A stretch of 64,000 nucleotides of DNA from Phialophora verrucosa (GCA_002099365.1 MSED01000013.1:1-64000), one strand, 5' to 3'. Positions 47,901 to 59,275 are shown, numbered from the stretch's first letter. The notes: a model not told the origin generated them from the letters alone. Translations and numbers: made by a program.

Positions 47901-48434
47901 TCAATGAGTCTCACTACTCAACAAAACCTTAATCTCCTTTCCGACGCTTTCAGCCCAAGCGTCGATTTTATCCCAGTCTCTCGCATCTCCCCACTTGGTC
48001 TTTTCCTTTGGTATGCAGCAAGAGACAATAGTCCGCACGATCCATGGCAGATCCAGCTTGTTCAAGCGGCCCTGGAACAGCTCGTGGCCCCGTAACTCTG
48101 GCAGCACCTTCCGGAGCTTGCCTTCGATCGCGCTTTCTTCCGTTCTTCGATCTTCTTCCTGTGGCGGCATGCCCACGCTAAAAGCCCAGGTAGGTTTATT
48201 CTTGAGGGCCGTCGCATTCTCGTCGATAAAGTGACGAGCGGGCCTGAGCCATGAGGCAGCGTGGATGGCACTGCCGATAATGATGGCGGAGTAGGGATGT
48301 AGTGATGTAGCACTAAAGTCGTTGACAGCTACACATTCGACGTCGACTGAAAGGTCCTTGAGTTTCGAGGCAATCCGCTCGGCAATTTCGCACGTCGAGC
48401 CCTTTGCGGTGGCGTAAGCCAAGAGTACAGACAT
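47901..48434 (-). CDS. Flavodoxin-domain protein, HemG/flavodoxin_5-like
   Basis: A single exon of 177 aa. The start MSVLLAYATAKGSTCEIAERIA has the flavodoxin FMN-phosphate loop pattern (T/S-x-x-G-S/T). IIGSAIHAASWLRPARHF matches the second FMN-contact region of the flavodoxin_5 family (PF12724), which includes menaquinone-dependent protoporphyrinogen oxidase HemG. Length is right for the family. It probably binds FMN and transfers electrons in the cytosol. Whether it oxidises protoporphyrinogen is unknown; fungi normally use the unrelated mitochondrial enzyme. No neighbour explains its partner. Confidence 0.8.
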   Translation of the reverse strand: MSVLLAYATAKGSTCEIAERIASKLKDLSVDVECVAVNDFSATSLHPYSAIIIGSAIHAASWLRPARHFIDENATALKNKPTWAFSVGMPPQEEDRRTEESAIEGKLRKVLPELRGHELFQGRLNKLDLPWIVRTIVSCCIPKEKTKWGDARDWDKIDAWAESVGKEIKVLLSSETH

Positions 48435-49040
48435 TGTTGCTTACTTTGAACAATGAAGTAGAATATCATTTCGTTGAGCACTGCGATCGGTTCGGCTGCC
48501 GCAGTCATCATACTTCATTTATCTCTCTTTTGAAAATCAAGGAAATCCACACACGCCACTATCTGATCATGATCAGCAGCTTGAATAAGTTGGCCAATGG
48601 ATATACGAGTACTCGTGGGAGCCAACGAGCATCTGCTGTTCGGAGTGGCGTGATCGGCGCAGAGAGAAGAGAACAACGTGATCGCAACCGGGAGTGCTTC
48701 TTGTCAGACCATCCGAAGGTGTAGAAAATGCTGGTGTTTCAACCCGTAATGCAATGGCCATAACATTCTTCGAACTCGACTCCTGGGCATGGCGTAATTT
48801 CTGGTTCTTGGTTAGGCCAAGACTATGGCATGAGCACCAAAGATTAACTGTCTGATCAGCTGTCAAAGAGAATTGTGACCCCTGTGCGGGAATTTTTCTC
48901 CGCCCGGCCACTATAGACTGACAAATCTAGAAGTTGCGTCCATCATGGACACACATACCGTGACGGGTCATCGAAAGAAGTAAAATGCCGTTTTCCCCGG
49001 CCTTAAGACACCATCAAGAATTGAGACGAGGTCTAGCCGT
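48435..49040. other. Intergenic region, no gene seen
   Basis: About 600 bp between two minus-strand genes, containing the promoter of the flavodoxin-domain gene. Nothing else could be supported. Confidence 0.5.
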
Positions 49041-51320
49041 TCATTCTGGCATCATACCATGGCCGGGACCTCCCCAGAGGATACTATCCCTCAAGGTGTA
49101 AGGCGACGCTCCGCTTTGTGACGATGACATCGAGTGCGGAGATTTTGTTTTGTTTCCGAGTTCTTCAGTGTCTTGTCCAGGCTCGAGTTGATGGTGAATT
49201 ATTCGGCTTGCGCTGACGTTACTATTCGCAGGTAGAGCAAGTAGACGTCGCAGTGCGGCGATTGACCGAGACAGGGGCGCCGGCAGCTCCGAAGGGCCCA
49301 GGCCGGAGTTCAGATCCACCATAACGGTCATAAACCTGTCTAGCAGTGATTTCACACGCTTGTCCTTCAGCGGTTCCTGCAATATGCTCAACATCAACGC
49401 GGAGCTCAACGCCTTCTGCAATACGGCCCAAGAAGTCTTGACACTCGACGCAACATTTTGAAGACCTAGAAATGCATGAACTGTCTTTGCCAGGTTCTCG
49501 ATACAGACGTCTCGCAGTTTGCTCATCTGGTCTGCGTTGGTGTTGGGTTTCTGATGCTTTAGCAGTGGACGGAACAGCTCTGATGTGAAAAAGGAGATGT
49601 GGAGATCAAAACACCAATGTTCCAGCTGATCCCTGATCGAGCGGCAATGGGTGACGTCCCTGAGGTGCGGGGCTGCGTGTCTTAAGATATCGGTGAGTTC
49701 CTCTTGCATCTTGAGCATATTGGAAGGCTCCCAGTGCAGATCCGACGAGACCGAACGCTCTTGGACAATGTGAAGTCCAGTGCTGCAGAGGCTCTTCATG
49801 CACTCAACGTACGACATCCCAGTCATGGCGGAGGCTTGTCTCTGCTGGGATTGTGTGGAGGCGAACATGAAACTTGATGGAGCTCGATCAAATGTGATTG
49901 ACAGCAAACTGTCTTGCCAAAGAATCCGCCACCTGCAGGACGTCAGCATCCTCAGTAGTTGGAAAGACGATTACGCTCACCAAAGCTCACGTCGAGAATG
50001 CATTTCAGTCGAGGGGTCCGGCGAATCGGTGGCTTCATGCAAGCCGATCGTGATTGCCAATCTGATCGTCAGTCCTATTGGCTGTGAGAAACGTGGGAGG
50101 AGCTGCGAAAGGTATGGGTTTACCTAGCAATGACCAGGCAACACCGGCATTCATGTTATTTGCAATGACATTTCCGAGAACCAACAGCGACTGGATGTCC
50201 AACACCGTCGGATGGCAGAGGTAATTAACACACCGAAGACATTCGTATGCACAACACACTGTGCGTGTGATCAGCCTCGGAATGTAATGCCAGAATTTGG
50301 AGCAGGCTCGTGCATACCGTAGACTTGAGAGGTTAGATGACGCTCCTTCCGTGGGAGTGAAGAAGCTTGACAGCCTGACGCAAGGCAGGCAAACATGAGA
50401 CTGAGCCAGTGCAGGCTCTTCCCGTAAACGGTCGACGATGCATTGACGTAGTTGTCAACTGGTAGCTGTTGGCTGGAGCGGCTGATGAGAAATTGGGTCA
50501 AGTCCGTCTCCAGCTGGTCAACGTCGACTACAGCTGGGTAGAGAATATGGGCGACATCTCGATACTGTCGAAGGAATTGGAAGCAATCGGCATCAGAGGG
50601 TACGATTTTGCAGATTTCGAGCACACGGGTAGAGGAACCGGTAGGCAATCCCCAGAGATCGACAAACGGATATGTTGCGCTTTCGTTGTCTAAGCCGAAA
50701 AGGGGTAGGGCGCTCTCGCCAATGATGTTTTGCACAGCCTCCTCATCGCTTCTCGTGCCTAAGGCCATGACCATGGCGGGAACCGAGTGACGACCAAGAT
50801 GGACAAAGTCACCAAGGAGCTCAGTTGGAGCTTGAACTCCAAAGGGAGTCGGGTGCACATCTCTTGTATCTTGGTCGGCAATATTGCTTGGAGCCTGCTT
50901 TTGCGAAGTAGGCTGACCCTGTAGCTTTCCTTGTACATCTTGTAGTAGAGCCTTGACGGCCTCCAATTCCGACCGTAGTTGGCTGTCTTCAGGTGGGCGT
51001 TCTTCCGCAGCCACTGGTCCAGCAACCCCTGCCGGAGATGAGGTAAGGTTGGGATCGAGCGATCGTACTTTCGGGGTTTGTTGATAGGAGCATAGCTCCG
51101 GATGCTCTCGGTCTATGCAACGCTGGCATGGAGTTCCATAGTCGCATTTCACCTTCCGCTGCCTGCAAGGGTAGCACACACGAGCTTTGCGCGCCTTGCG
51201 TTTCCGGCGTAGGATCTGATCGACCTGAGACGCTCTCGGCACCGGGTTGTCCGTCTCGTCCTCCTGCCTGACGCCGTCCATGTCATTGGTGTCGCCGAAC
51301 GAGCATGGCGCTGGGGTCAT
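49041..51320 (-). CDS. Zn2Cys6 transcription factor with Fungal_trans domain
   Basis: Four exons (51320-50318, 50258-50124, 50074-49981, 49932-49041) with introns of 59, 49 and 48 bp give 707 aa. The junctions VY|VCCAYECLRCV, SLLG|LTIRLAITIGLHEA and RREL|WWRILWQDSLLS all restore the domain. The zinc cluster has cysteines at 49, 52, 59, 65, 68 and 77 after a very basic RRKRKARKAR stretch. A short coiled segment (SQLRSELEAVKALLQDVQ) follows. The middle homology region includes FLRQYRDVAHILYPAV and the LTIRLAxxIGLH pattern of PF04082. It is a nuclear regulator with unknown targets, divergent from the bHLH gene. Confidence 0.87.
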
Positions 51321-52082
51321 GGGGGGGTGGTCTGACTCTCGGGGCGGATCGTAGGATAGCGACCGATTGCGGTCTCTACATCATGACTCGCTTAAGCCAC
51401 GTGGATCGGCACCTAGATCAGGTTACAGGGGCCTGGATTCAGCCTTGTGTGACAAAGCGCAGGCAAAGTTCTCCGCGACAAGCGAATTTTCAGCGAGATC
51501 TCCGAGCTTCGGGTGACTGCTCGGCACCAAAGTGCAGAAAATAATGTCGTACGAGTTTGGGTGCGGTCAGCTTGCGGGGGCTGGTCGATCCTGGTACGAG
51601 GGTGAGGCAGTGAGCTGGAGCAAGCTACCCGGGCAATAAAAAACGCCAAGGTGGCTAGAGCCTTCGATCGCGCGCTCATCGCTCGGCGCGCGAGCAATTT
51701 ATATCCGACGCTGCTCCGAATCGATCCTCGCAGACGTTCAACAGCAATCCAGAACAACTGCATCGCAACTACAATCTGGTCTCTGTTGCATCCCATGGCG
51801 CATTCCAGAGCGCAACAAGTGTCTGGTGCTTCCACACAATGTGACAAATCGCGTTTCTCCTGTAGCAATTTGGAATCGTGGCTTGAGTGCGCTCGCCTTG
51901 TACAGGTTTGTTTTCATGTTTCCTTGGGATATGCCATCGAATAATTAGGTTCGCAATGTTCTCCCTCGTCTTGCCTATTGCCGGAACATCGAGCGTTTCG
52001 AGAAAACCTTATCGTGAGAAACATACACTCTCTTGCTTAACGTCTTCTTTTCGGCATAGCAGTCATTTAGGCCCACCCGCAG
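51321..52082. promoter_or_regulatory. Divergent promoter between two transcription-factor genes
   Basis: 762 bp between the Zn2Cys6 gene (minus) and the bHLH gene (plus). It includes a GC-rich inverted repeat TCGCGCG (51668-51674) / CGCGCGA (51687-51693), followed by a weak TATA-like AATTTATATCC at about 51695-51705. No coding signal was found. Confidence 0.45.
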
Positions 52083-52997
52083 ATGGAGACCCTCGCTCCT
52101 GTATGTCTATCTCTGATGGGGGACCACAGTTTGGCCACTGACTTGCTGACAGCTTAAGTGGGATGATTCGACCGATTCCAGCGCTCCTTTTCCTTTCACC
52201 ACATACCCTCTGCCCGATTCTGACGACGGCCTTGTCGCTGATGCCTCGATTCCCGATGGTTTCACTTTTGGCTCGCATAATGCTTCCGCACCAAGCATAT
52301 CGACGCGCTATAGCTGGGATACGCCACCAGATATTCTTCAACTAGTCCGGTCAGGATCTGAAAGGTTATGGGATACCAGCCACAAAGTCTGGGAAAGCAC
52401 TGAGCCTGATCTTATCCCAGAGCCCGTCAGCCTCGCCTGGACCATCTCTTCTGGGTCAGAAACCCCAAGTCACGGTTCTTTTTATCTTCCGCGCAGACAT
52501 CGAGAAGCTCTTCACAATTATCCTTGCTCCAGCTCACTTCGTCGTCGCCCGCATTCCCAACGGCCGATCAGCCAGAGCAGCCCCAATATCAGTCGCCCCG
52601 TGGGAAGCGGCCCCCAAGAGTGTCTCGCCGCCAATCCGCAGAAGCGGGCCTCCAAGCCAAAGCAGCCCATTCTGTTGTTGAACGTCGCTACCGTGACAAG
52701 CTTAACGAAAAGATCATGCAGCTCCACCGGACACTGATGTCGAGCAAACTTACCATCTATGTTTTGGAAGAAACGACGGCGCTTAGCAATCCCTCATTAT
52801 CCTCAAGTAAGGTTGGCAAAGCGGAAATCATGACTCACGCTATCAATTACGTGGATCGGGCAGAACACCAGATGCGACAGATGAGCCACGAGATTGAGTT
52901 GCTGCAGAACCGTGTGGAGTACCTTGAAACACTTGTCCGATGCGAAAACAATTCCTTCCGCATGGTGGCAGTATCCCGGCCGGTTCATTCCGGGTGA
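52083..52997 (+). CDS. bHLH transcription factor, SREBP-type basic region; model uncertain
   Basis: The best model has exon 1 at 52083-52100 (METLAP), a GTATGT...CTGACAG intron, then an acidic Ser/Pro-rich exon from 52153 (LKWDDSTDSS). The bHLH lies in another frame, so an intron (for example 52426-52496, donor GTCAGC) or a frameshift is needed. This gives about 263 aa. The bHLH is clear: AAHSVVERRYRDKLNEKI with the tyrosine typical of SREBP-class factors, then KVGKAEIMTHAINYV and a coiled stretch (QMSHEIELLQNRVEYLETLV). A 48-bp in-frame segment (52739-52786) in the loop could be a further intron. No membrane segments follow. The 3' end may extend past 52997. Confidence 0.55.
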
Positions 52998-53840
52998 GAA
53001 CCTTCGAGCGAGGGGGATCCGTGAAGCGTTCAGCATGGCGCTTGGGGGTATTCTTGCATCTATTGATTGCCGTCGACTTTGTCGATGAGCGAGTCGCGGC
53101 GATATGTCTCTCTTCAGAGAAAGGTTAGGGGCGATTCAGGACCTTCTGGCACGCGTATTTGCCCATGCCAGTGAAGTAGAGGCAGATATGTGGGATTGCA
53201 GGAACGCAAATTTGATTATATGTCCAAGGACCCGTACAGAAAAAGTTTCGTGGATCAATGCACTGTCTCCCCAGGACCAGGTTGTGCTGACCGACGTATG
53301 TCATGTCTGATCCAGTATGAAGATGAGCTGCGCCCTAAATTTCTGGCCTTCGGCAAGTCTCAACCACATTTCTAATTTGGCGCGATCCAGCTGAATTCAT
53401 CGAGGACGTACAAAGCATTCGACTCTTCGGGCTCGGCAACGTAAAAGTTGCTAGCTAGGGGTAGTCAATCCCTGCTAGCTAGTTTGTGGGGGACCGAGGT
53501 AGGATCTGAAATACGGGGCCGTCCGGTCATGCCCGACACCGGGGCGGGGTCGGTCCCATCCCTGACCAAGACAGATATATCAATGTATCGATTAGAATAC
53601 CTTGTAGACTCTCTCAAAGATACTGAAAATAAACATCGATCCTCGCGTCGAGCTCAGAAGAGGACCCCGTACAAGCGTCCATCCCATGCTGTGAAGAATC
53701 TTCACTGATATCTCCGCGAAACAGCTCGCCCAGACCAGACTGAGTTCATTGTATACAAGCTTGCGGTCGCGACAGCGGCAACCCAGCTCGAATAGCTACC
53801 ACGGGAGGAAGTCAGATCCTCGCTGACAAGCATCCTCAAG
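52998..53840. other. Region after the bHLH gene; possible 3' exons, not resolved
   Basis: Two frames look weakly coding: 53104-53310 (RERLGAIQDLLARVFAHASE) and 53190-53375 (ending ELRPKFLAFGKSQPHF). They might be downstream exons of the bHLH gene reached through a GTGAGA donor at about 52996, or they may be chance. From 53450 to 53840 I see only the upstream region of the beta-lactamase-family gene, with a GC-rich patch near 53520-53570. Confidence 0.35.
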
Positions 53841-55186
53841 ATGGCGTGGGAGGAGCAATTCGAGTCTGCCACGAAACCTGGGCCAGGCCGGAAAGTTGTG
53901 GGCGCCGTTGTGGTTGCAGCTGACGCCTCCGGTAACTGGTTATCAACTCATCATTAGTCCAGGAACTCACTGACATCCCAATAGGCAACATATTGCATTG
54001 CGACGCCAAAGGTTCCACATCCGCTGATCCGAAGACCGCAAAACCGATGACCGCAGACGCCACCTTCTGGATCGCCTCATGCACAAAGCTTTTGACAACT
54101 GTTTGCGCCCTGCAAAATGTCGAGCAAGGCAAGCTGATACTCGATGATGATGTGTCTGGTATTCTCCCCGAGTGGACATCACCAGACATCCTAACTGGTT
54201 GGGACAACGGTCAGCCACAGTTCAAGAAGGCGACAAAGAAAATCACGTTACGCCAATTGTTGACGCATTCCAGTGGAATGGGCTACGACTTCCTTTCACC
54301 AGAACTCGCAAAGTGGCGGGAGTGGCGCGGCGAAGGGATCCGCCCTGGCGGAGGGGACATAGTAACACAACTCCTCTTCCTTTGCAGCCGTTGAATTCTC
54401 ACGTTTGGTATCGCAGACTATACAATATTTTGCACCTCTTCTGTACGAGCCTGGAGAAAACTGGGCGTACAGCGTAAGCATCGATTGGGCTGGCAAGATG
54501 GTTGAGCGAGTGAACGGAGGAATCAGCCTCGGGGACTATATGGAGAAGAACATCTTTAAGCCTCTGGGTATGACTTCCACTGGTTTCCGCCCGGAAAAGA
54601 ACGAGAACATTTACAGGAACTTATGTCCTACAACGAAACGGACACCCGAGGGAGATCTTGTACCCACTGAGCCGTACGCCATTCAGAATCCCAAGGACGA
54701 TCTCGGTGGTGGCGGGCTATATTCTGCTGCTCCCGACTACGTCAAGGTGCTCATCTCGTTACTAAAGAACGATGGAAAACTCCTGCGGCCGGAGACAGTG
54801 AAGTCGATGTTCTCGCCGCAACTTTCTGATGACAGCCACCTAAGAGCCACAGTAAACGAACCGTTAGCGGGACCGATGTTTCGAGGTGGCGTTGATAGTC
54901 CAGCTTGGAATTTCGGACTTGGTGGCATCCTAAATATGGATGACGTGGACGGCGTTTGTAAGAAAGGGACCCTGACCTGGGGAGGTCTTCCCAACTTATT
55001 TTGGGTTTGTCAAACCTCCTCGCTGATCACTTTATGGAAGCTTACTCAATCCAGTGGATCGATCCTGCAGCAGGCAATTGTGGCATGTATGCCTCCCAGA
55101 TTATTCCTCCAGGAGACCCAGAATCAATCGCCCTCGCGCTTGCCTACCGAAAGGATATCTTCGCAAAGAGTCTTACACAAAGCTAA
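53841..55186 (+). CDS. Beta-lactamase-family serine hydrolase (class C/esterase type)
   Basis: Four exons (53841-53931, 53985-54361, 54417-55004, 55055-55186) with introns of 53, 55 and 50 bp give 395 aa. The third intron boundary matters: only the acceptor at 54416 gives GGGDI|TIQYFAPLLYEPGENW in frame. The nucleophile motif SxxK is SCTK at residues 62-65, and WAYSVSIDWAG holds the expected tyrosine. LLTHSSGMGYDF, LGMTSTGFRP and GGGGLYSAAPDYVKVL are typical of fungal transesterase/esterase members such as the LovD relatives. WGGLPNLFWWID...GMYASQIIPPGDP closes the fold. It has no signal peptide, so it is probably cytosolic. Substrate unknown; a role on beta-lactam antibiotics is not implied. 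Confidence 0.85.
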
Positions 55187-56207
55187 GGTGGATGATCGCG
55201 ATCGCACCTTCTTAGAGGTTAGAGGCCACAGGGCCTATTGGGGACAGAGAGTTTCTCGGTAAAACAACACTTCCTCGCAATGTGTGGTACAACACAAACG
55301 AGCTGCCGCAAGAAGCCTTGTTTTTCATTCATGTAGAAGGACATTTCCCCGCTCACCGTCATAGCGCCCGTAACGAAATCGAGATTCCGAGTCTTCAATC
55401 CTGGCGAAGTAGCTTTGCCGCTTCCATCATGACCACTATCTTGATAGTCAAACCATAGTTGCACTCATTCCGGAAAGTCTCATGAATTGGATGCTGGATA
55501 TTTCCTAACAAAGTATTGAGTATGAGCACCCTCGTGCTGCGGCTGACCTTTCCTAGATGCCCCCTTATCATTTGCGGGATCGTAAGCCAAGCTGTGCCGA
55601 AAGGTCCCGTCTCGGCTTAGGCCGACAAACAGCCTCGGTCGGTGGGCAACCTTCGGTCCACTTTGGCAGGTGTTAGGACCGACTTGAGCAACTAACAACA
55701 ATTCCGGGGTATGGACAGCTGCGGTTGGTGATCGATTGGTCCTGTAACATTGAAAGATCGGCTAACTTCTCGAGTATACCAGGGCCAAGTCAGCTGCCAC
55801 CGGCAAAAGAGCAAGGATTCTCCCGTATTTTGCGCCCTTGTGGTGACATGCTGACATGTATATGGGGCCATACTGAGGGTCATTCCGGATCCGGTATTGA
55901 TCCAAGTAACGCCCTTGTAGCTGGATAGGTTTGTCAAGCACATTTCGACGAGCAAGTATACCAGTTTGGCCTGAAGACGAGCCAGTAGTCGAGCATCTCA
56001 GCTACGCGAATTTGAGTCTCGTCCTTCAAGACCCGGCAGGCGCGGAGTTGCCGCTGGGGCTGGACCAGGTTGCAGGTGCAGACACGTTGAGCTTCTGGTC
56101 CTGTCTGAGTAGGTATAAATGGACCACTCCTGCCGGCTGAACTTGATCAACCACCACCAAAGCAATATCGGAGCAGAACCCTCTTACCACCTCACAGACA
56201 ATCTACA
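55187..56207. promoter_or_regulatory. Intergenic region with TATA box for the GFA gene
   Basis: About 1 kb with no supported gene. TATAAAT at 56114-56120 lies 88-94 bp before the GFA-domain start codon, a good core-promoter position. Confidence 0.5.
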
Positions 56208-56671
56208 ATGCCAACAGGAGGTTGCCTTTGCGGCAAGCTCAAGTATGAGTACACCGGAGAGCCTGTACTGAAGGTATGCACCATCTTCACCGTGATTCTG
56301 GATGAGGCTTACTGTTTTAGGCAACGTGCCACTGCGTGACTTGCCGCCATTTGAGCGGAACCCTCTTCACCACCAACATTGTCGTGCCAGAAGGGAACTT
56401 CAAGGTGACAAACGGAACCCCGAAGACATATGCAACCACTCAAGACAGTGGCATGACCTTGACGTACTCATTCTGTGAGAACTGCGGTTGTGTTATCAGC
56501 AAGGGAGCAGATGCTGAGGCGTTCCGTGGAGTGACTCTCGTTTTGGCTGGTTCGCTTGACAATGAATCAGGCGTGGAAGATGCAGAGCCAGGAGTGGAAT
56601 TCTATGTGAGCAAGCGAGCTTCCTGGCTTCCAGCGCTTGCAGGGAAGGGACAAATGAAGGAGTTCTCCTGA
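56208..56671 (+). CDS. GFA/CENP-V domain zinc protein
   Basis: Exons 56208-56273 and 56321-56671, with a 47-bp intron, give 138 aa, the usual length of this family. Zinc ligands are visible as GGCLCGKLKY near the start, CHCVTCRH just after the intron and FCENCGCVI in the second half. The family is named for glutathione-dependent formaldehyde-activating enzyme (Gfa), which speeds S-hydroxymethylglutathione formation in some bacteria. Most fungal members are uncharacterised, so the activity is not assured. A formaldehyde link with the DAS-like gene 51 kb away is tempting but unsupported by proximity. Confidence 0.85.
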
Positions 56672-56869
56672 AGGTCAAGAGATGTTCAAGCGAAAAGCTG
56701 CTTCGCGTAATAATCGTCACAGTCGCGAGATTGCATGGAGGTGGAGGCGCATCTCGGGTGACCTTCCTTGGTTTGTGTGGGGAAATGAAGTTGGTTGATA
56801 ACGGAATTGCGTCAACCCAGATGGCATGAGCTCTTCTTTACAGACACCAAAATCAATCAACTTGAGTCA

Positions 56870-59275
56870 ATGCGGATAGGCCAGGTGTCTCCTTCGAGGC
56901 CTCTTTCACCAACCGAAAAGGATGCACTCACAATGGATGAACGCACCCCGCTCATCTCAGCCGTCTACGTGAGTCAACGTCCACGACGAACTCCGCATAC
57001 GACCTTCAAGCGATTCTGTACCATTGCGCTTGGGAGCTGCCTCTTCGCTATTGCCATTTGCTTTCTCCTTCCTGTCGCCATCCTTCCTCGTGGCCACGAC
57101 TCTATCTCGTCTTATTTCCCTTGGTCTCGTCCATATCCTCCGTCATGGCCGCAAAGCAACGGTCTCAGCTTCGCTGAACTCGCGGAACTACTACTTAGGA
57201 CACCGAGTGAAGACAAGGCTCGTGCATGGAGTGAATATTATACTTCGGGGCCACATTTGGCTGGCAAGAACCTCAGTCAAGCTCTGTGGACAAGAGAAAG
57301 ATGGGAAGAATTCGGGGTGAAGACAGAGATTGTTGCCTACGATGTCTTCATCAACTACCCACTTGGCCATCGCCTTGCTTTGCTGGATGGGAAGAAGGTC
57401 AAGTATGAAGCCAGTCTGGAAGAAGATATTATCGACGAGGACCCGACAACCTCTCTGGAAGACCGCATCCCGACATTCCACGGCTACTCTGCCTCCGGTA
57501 ACGTTACCGCACCTTATGTTTATGTCAACTTCGGAACCTACCAAGACTTTGAAGATCTGCGAGCCGCAAACATAAGCTTGGAGGGCAAGATTGCTGTTGC
57601 GAAATACGGTCGTATCTTCCGTGGTCTCAAGGTCAAACGAGCCCAGGAACTGGGTATGATCGGAGTCGTCATATACTCCGACCCGCAGGAGGACGGAGAG
57701 ATCACAGAGGAGAATGGACACAAAACCTACCCTGACGGACCGGCGAGAAATCCAAGCAGCGTGCAAAGAGGCAGTACGCAATATATCAGTAGGTCTTCAA
57801 AGTCGTTCTTCACTGACAATTTGCTGACAGGTGTTTCCGCAGGCACTCTTCCGGGCGACCCAACGACCCCGGGCTATCCGTCTAAACCTGGCGCACCTCG
57901 CGTCGATCCACACTTCTCCACTCCTCGAATACCTTCACTGCCTATCTCTTACGCTGATGCACTCCCTCTACTCAAGGCACTGAATGGACATGGCCCGAAC
58001 GCCACATCATTCAACAAGTACTGGCACGGCGGAGGTTTGGGATACAAAGGCGTGCAATACAACATCGGTCCGTCACCAGACTCGGTGGTCCTCAACTTGG
58101 TCAACGAGCAAGAGTACGTGACAACGCCGCTTTGGAACGTAATAGGCATCATCAATGGCACTGCCAAAGACGAAGTCATAGTCGTTGGGAATCATCGTGA
58201 TGCTTGGATTGCAGGAGGTGCTGGCGATCCCAACTCGGGCTCGGCGGCGTTGAATGAAGTCATCAGGTCCTTCGGGGAGGCACTCAAAGCAGGATGGAAG
58301 CCCCTTCGAACTATCGTCTTCGCGAGTTGGGACGGTGAAGAGTACGGTCTTGTCGGTTCAACTGAATGGGTCGAAGAGTTCCTCCCGTGGCTCTCTGCCA
58401 GCACGGTTGCATACCTCAACGTGGATGTCGGTGCTCGTGGGAAGCACTTTGATGCTGCTGCATCTCCGCTGCTGAACAAACTGCTATATGCAGTCACCGG
58501 TTCAATTTCTTCTCCCAACCAAACAGTCCCGGGACAATCCGTTGGAGACCTCTGGCACGGCCACATACGAACCATGGGATCGGGGAGCGATTTCACAGCG
58601 TTCCAAGACTTCGCCGGAATTCCGTCGCTTGACTTTGGCTTCGGCAGCGGACCGAAAGACGCAGTTTATCACTATCACTCGAACTACGATTCCTTCCACT
58701 GGATGGACACTTATGGCGACAAGGGATGGCATTACCATGTTACTGTAGCGAAGGTGTTATCACTGCTCATTGCGCAATTGAGCGAAACTCCTGTCTTGTC
58801 CCTGAGTGCTGGAGATTATGCCAAAGGTCTCCAGACCTATCTGGCCGATGTAAAGGAAAGGTCAAAGGTGCATCTGACCGGGTCGAGCTTCAGCTTCCAT
58901 GCCCTTGACAACGCCACGGCCGAGTTCAAAAAAGCGGCAGTGAGATTCGACGAATATACGGCGGACTTGACAGACAGGCTTGCTGAAGACTTGCCATGGT
59001 GGGACTGGTGGAAGAAGGTCAGGCTGTTCTACGAAGTGCGCAATGCTAACGAGAAATACAAGGCATTGGAACGCCAATTTCTGTTCCCTGGCGGTTTGGA
59101 TGATAGGCCCTGGTTTAAGCATGTGGTCTTCGCGCCAGGTCGTTGGACTGGGTATGCCGGCGCCACGTATCCAGGGCTCGTAGAGAGCTTTGAGGACAAG
59201 AACTTGACGAACGCTTTTAGATGGAGTGGGATCATTCAGGAGAGGCTGGAAGCGGCCTCGAAGCTCTTGGAATAG
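56870..59275 (+). CDS. M28 metallopeptidase, glutamate carboxypeptidase/transferrin-receptor-like
   Basis: A type II membrane protein of about 783 aa when the 54-bp in-frame segment 57789-57842 (GTAGGT...CCGCAG) is spliced out. Skipping it gives the family's usual join before PGDPTTPGYPSK. One membrane helix (about residues 47-70) follows a short tail with ERTPLIS, a dileucine-like vacuolar sorting pattern. A PA domain (LEGKIAVAKYGRIFRGLK) precedes the zinc catalytic core: GNHRDAWIAGGAGDPNSG, WDGEEYGLVGSTEW with the catalytic glutamate, the region from SGSDF to PSLDFGF and HYHSNYDSFHW. A helical dimerisation domain ends the protein. It probably trims peptides in the vacuole or secretory pathway. 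ATG 56933 is an alternative start. Confidence 0.9.
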   Translation: MRIGQVSPSRPLSPTEKDALTMDERTPLISAVYVSQRPRRTPHTTFKRFCTIALGSCLFAIAICFLLPVAILPRGHDSISSYFPWSRPYPPSWPQSNGLSFAELAELLLRTPSEDKARAWSEYYTSGPHLAGKNLSQALWTRERWEEFGVKTEIVAYDVFINYPLGHRLALLDGKKVKYEASLEEDIIDEDPTTSLEDRIPTFHGYSASGNVTAPYVYVNFGTYQDFEDLRAANISLEGKIAVAKYGRIFRGLKVKRAQELGMIGVVIYSDPQEDGEITEENGHKTYPDGPARNPSSVQRGSTQYISRSSKSFFTDNLLTGVSAGTLPGDPTTPGYPSKPGAPRVDPHFSTPRIPSLPISYADALPLLKALNGHGPNATSFNKYWHGGGLGYKGVQYNIGPSPDSVVLNLVNEQEYVTTPLWNVIGIINGTAKDEVIVVGNHRDAWIAGGAGDPNSGSAALNEVIRSFGEALKAGWKPLRTIVFASWDGEEYGLVGSTEWVEEFLPWLSASTVAYLNVDVGARGKHFDAAASPLLNKLLYAVTGSISSPNQTVPGQSVGDLWHGHIRTMGSGSDFTAFQDFAGIPSLDFGFGSGPKDAVYHYHSNYDSFHWMDTYGDKGWHYHVTVAKVLSLLIAQLSETPVLSLSAGDYAKGLQTYLADVKERSKVHLTGSSFSFHALDNATAEFKKAAVRFDEYTADLTDRLAEDLPWWDWWKKVRLFYEVRNANEKYKALERQFLFPGGLDDRPWFKHVVFAPGRWTGYAGATYPGLVESFEDKNLTNAFRWSGIIQERLEAASKLLE

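Noticed and set aside
54362..54387. A 26-bp GTAACA...TTGCAG intron in the beta-lactamase-family gene
   Set aside because: It is too short and leaves the wrong frame. The 55-bp intron ending at 54416 restores the domain exactly.
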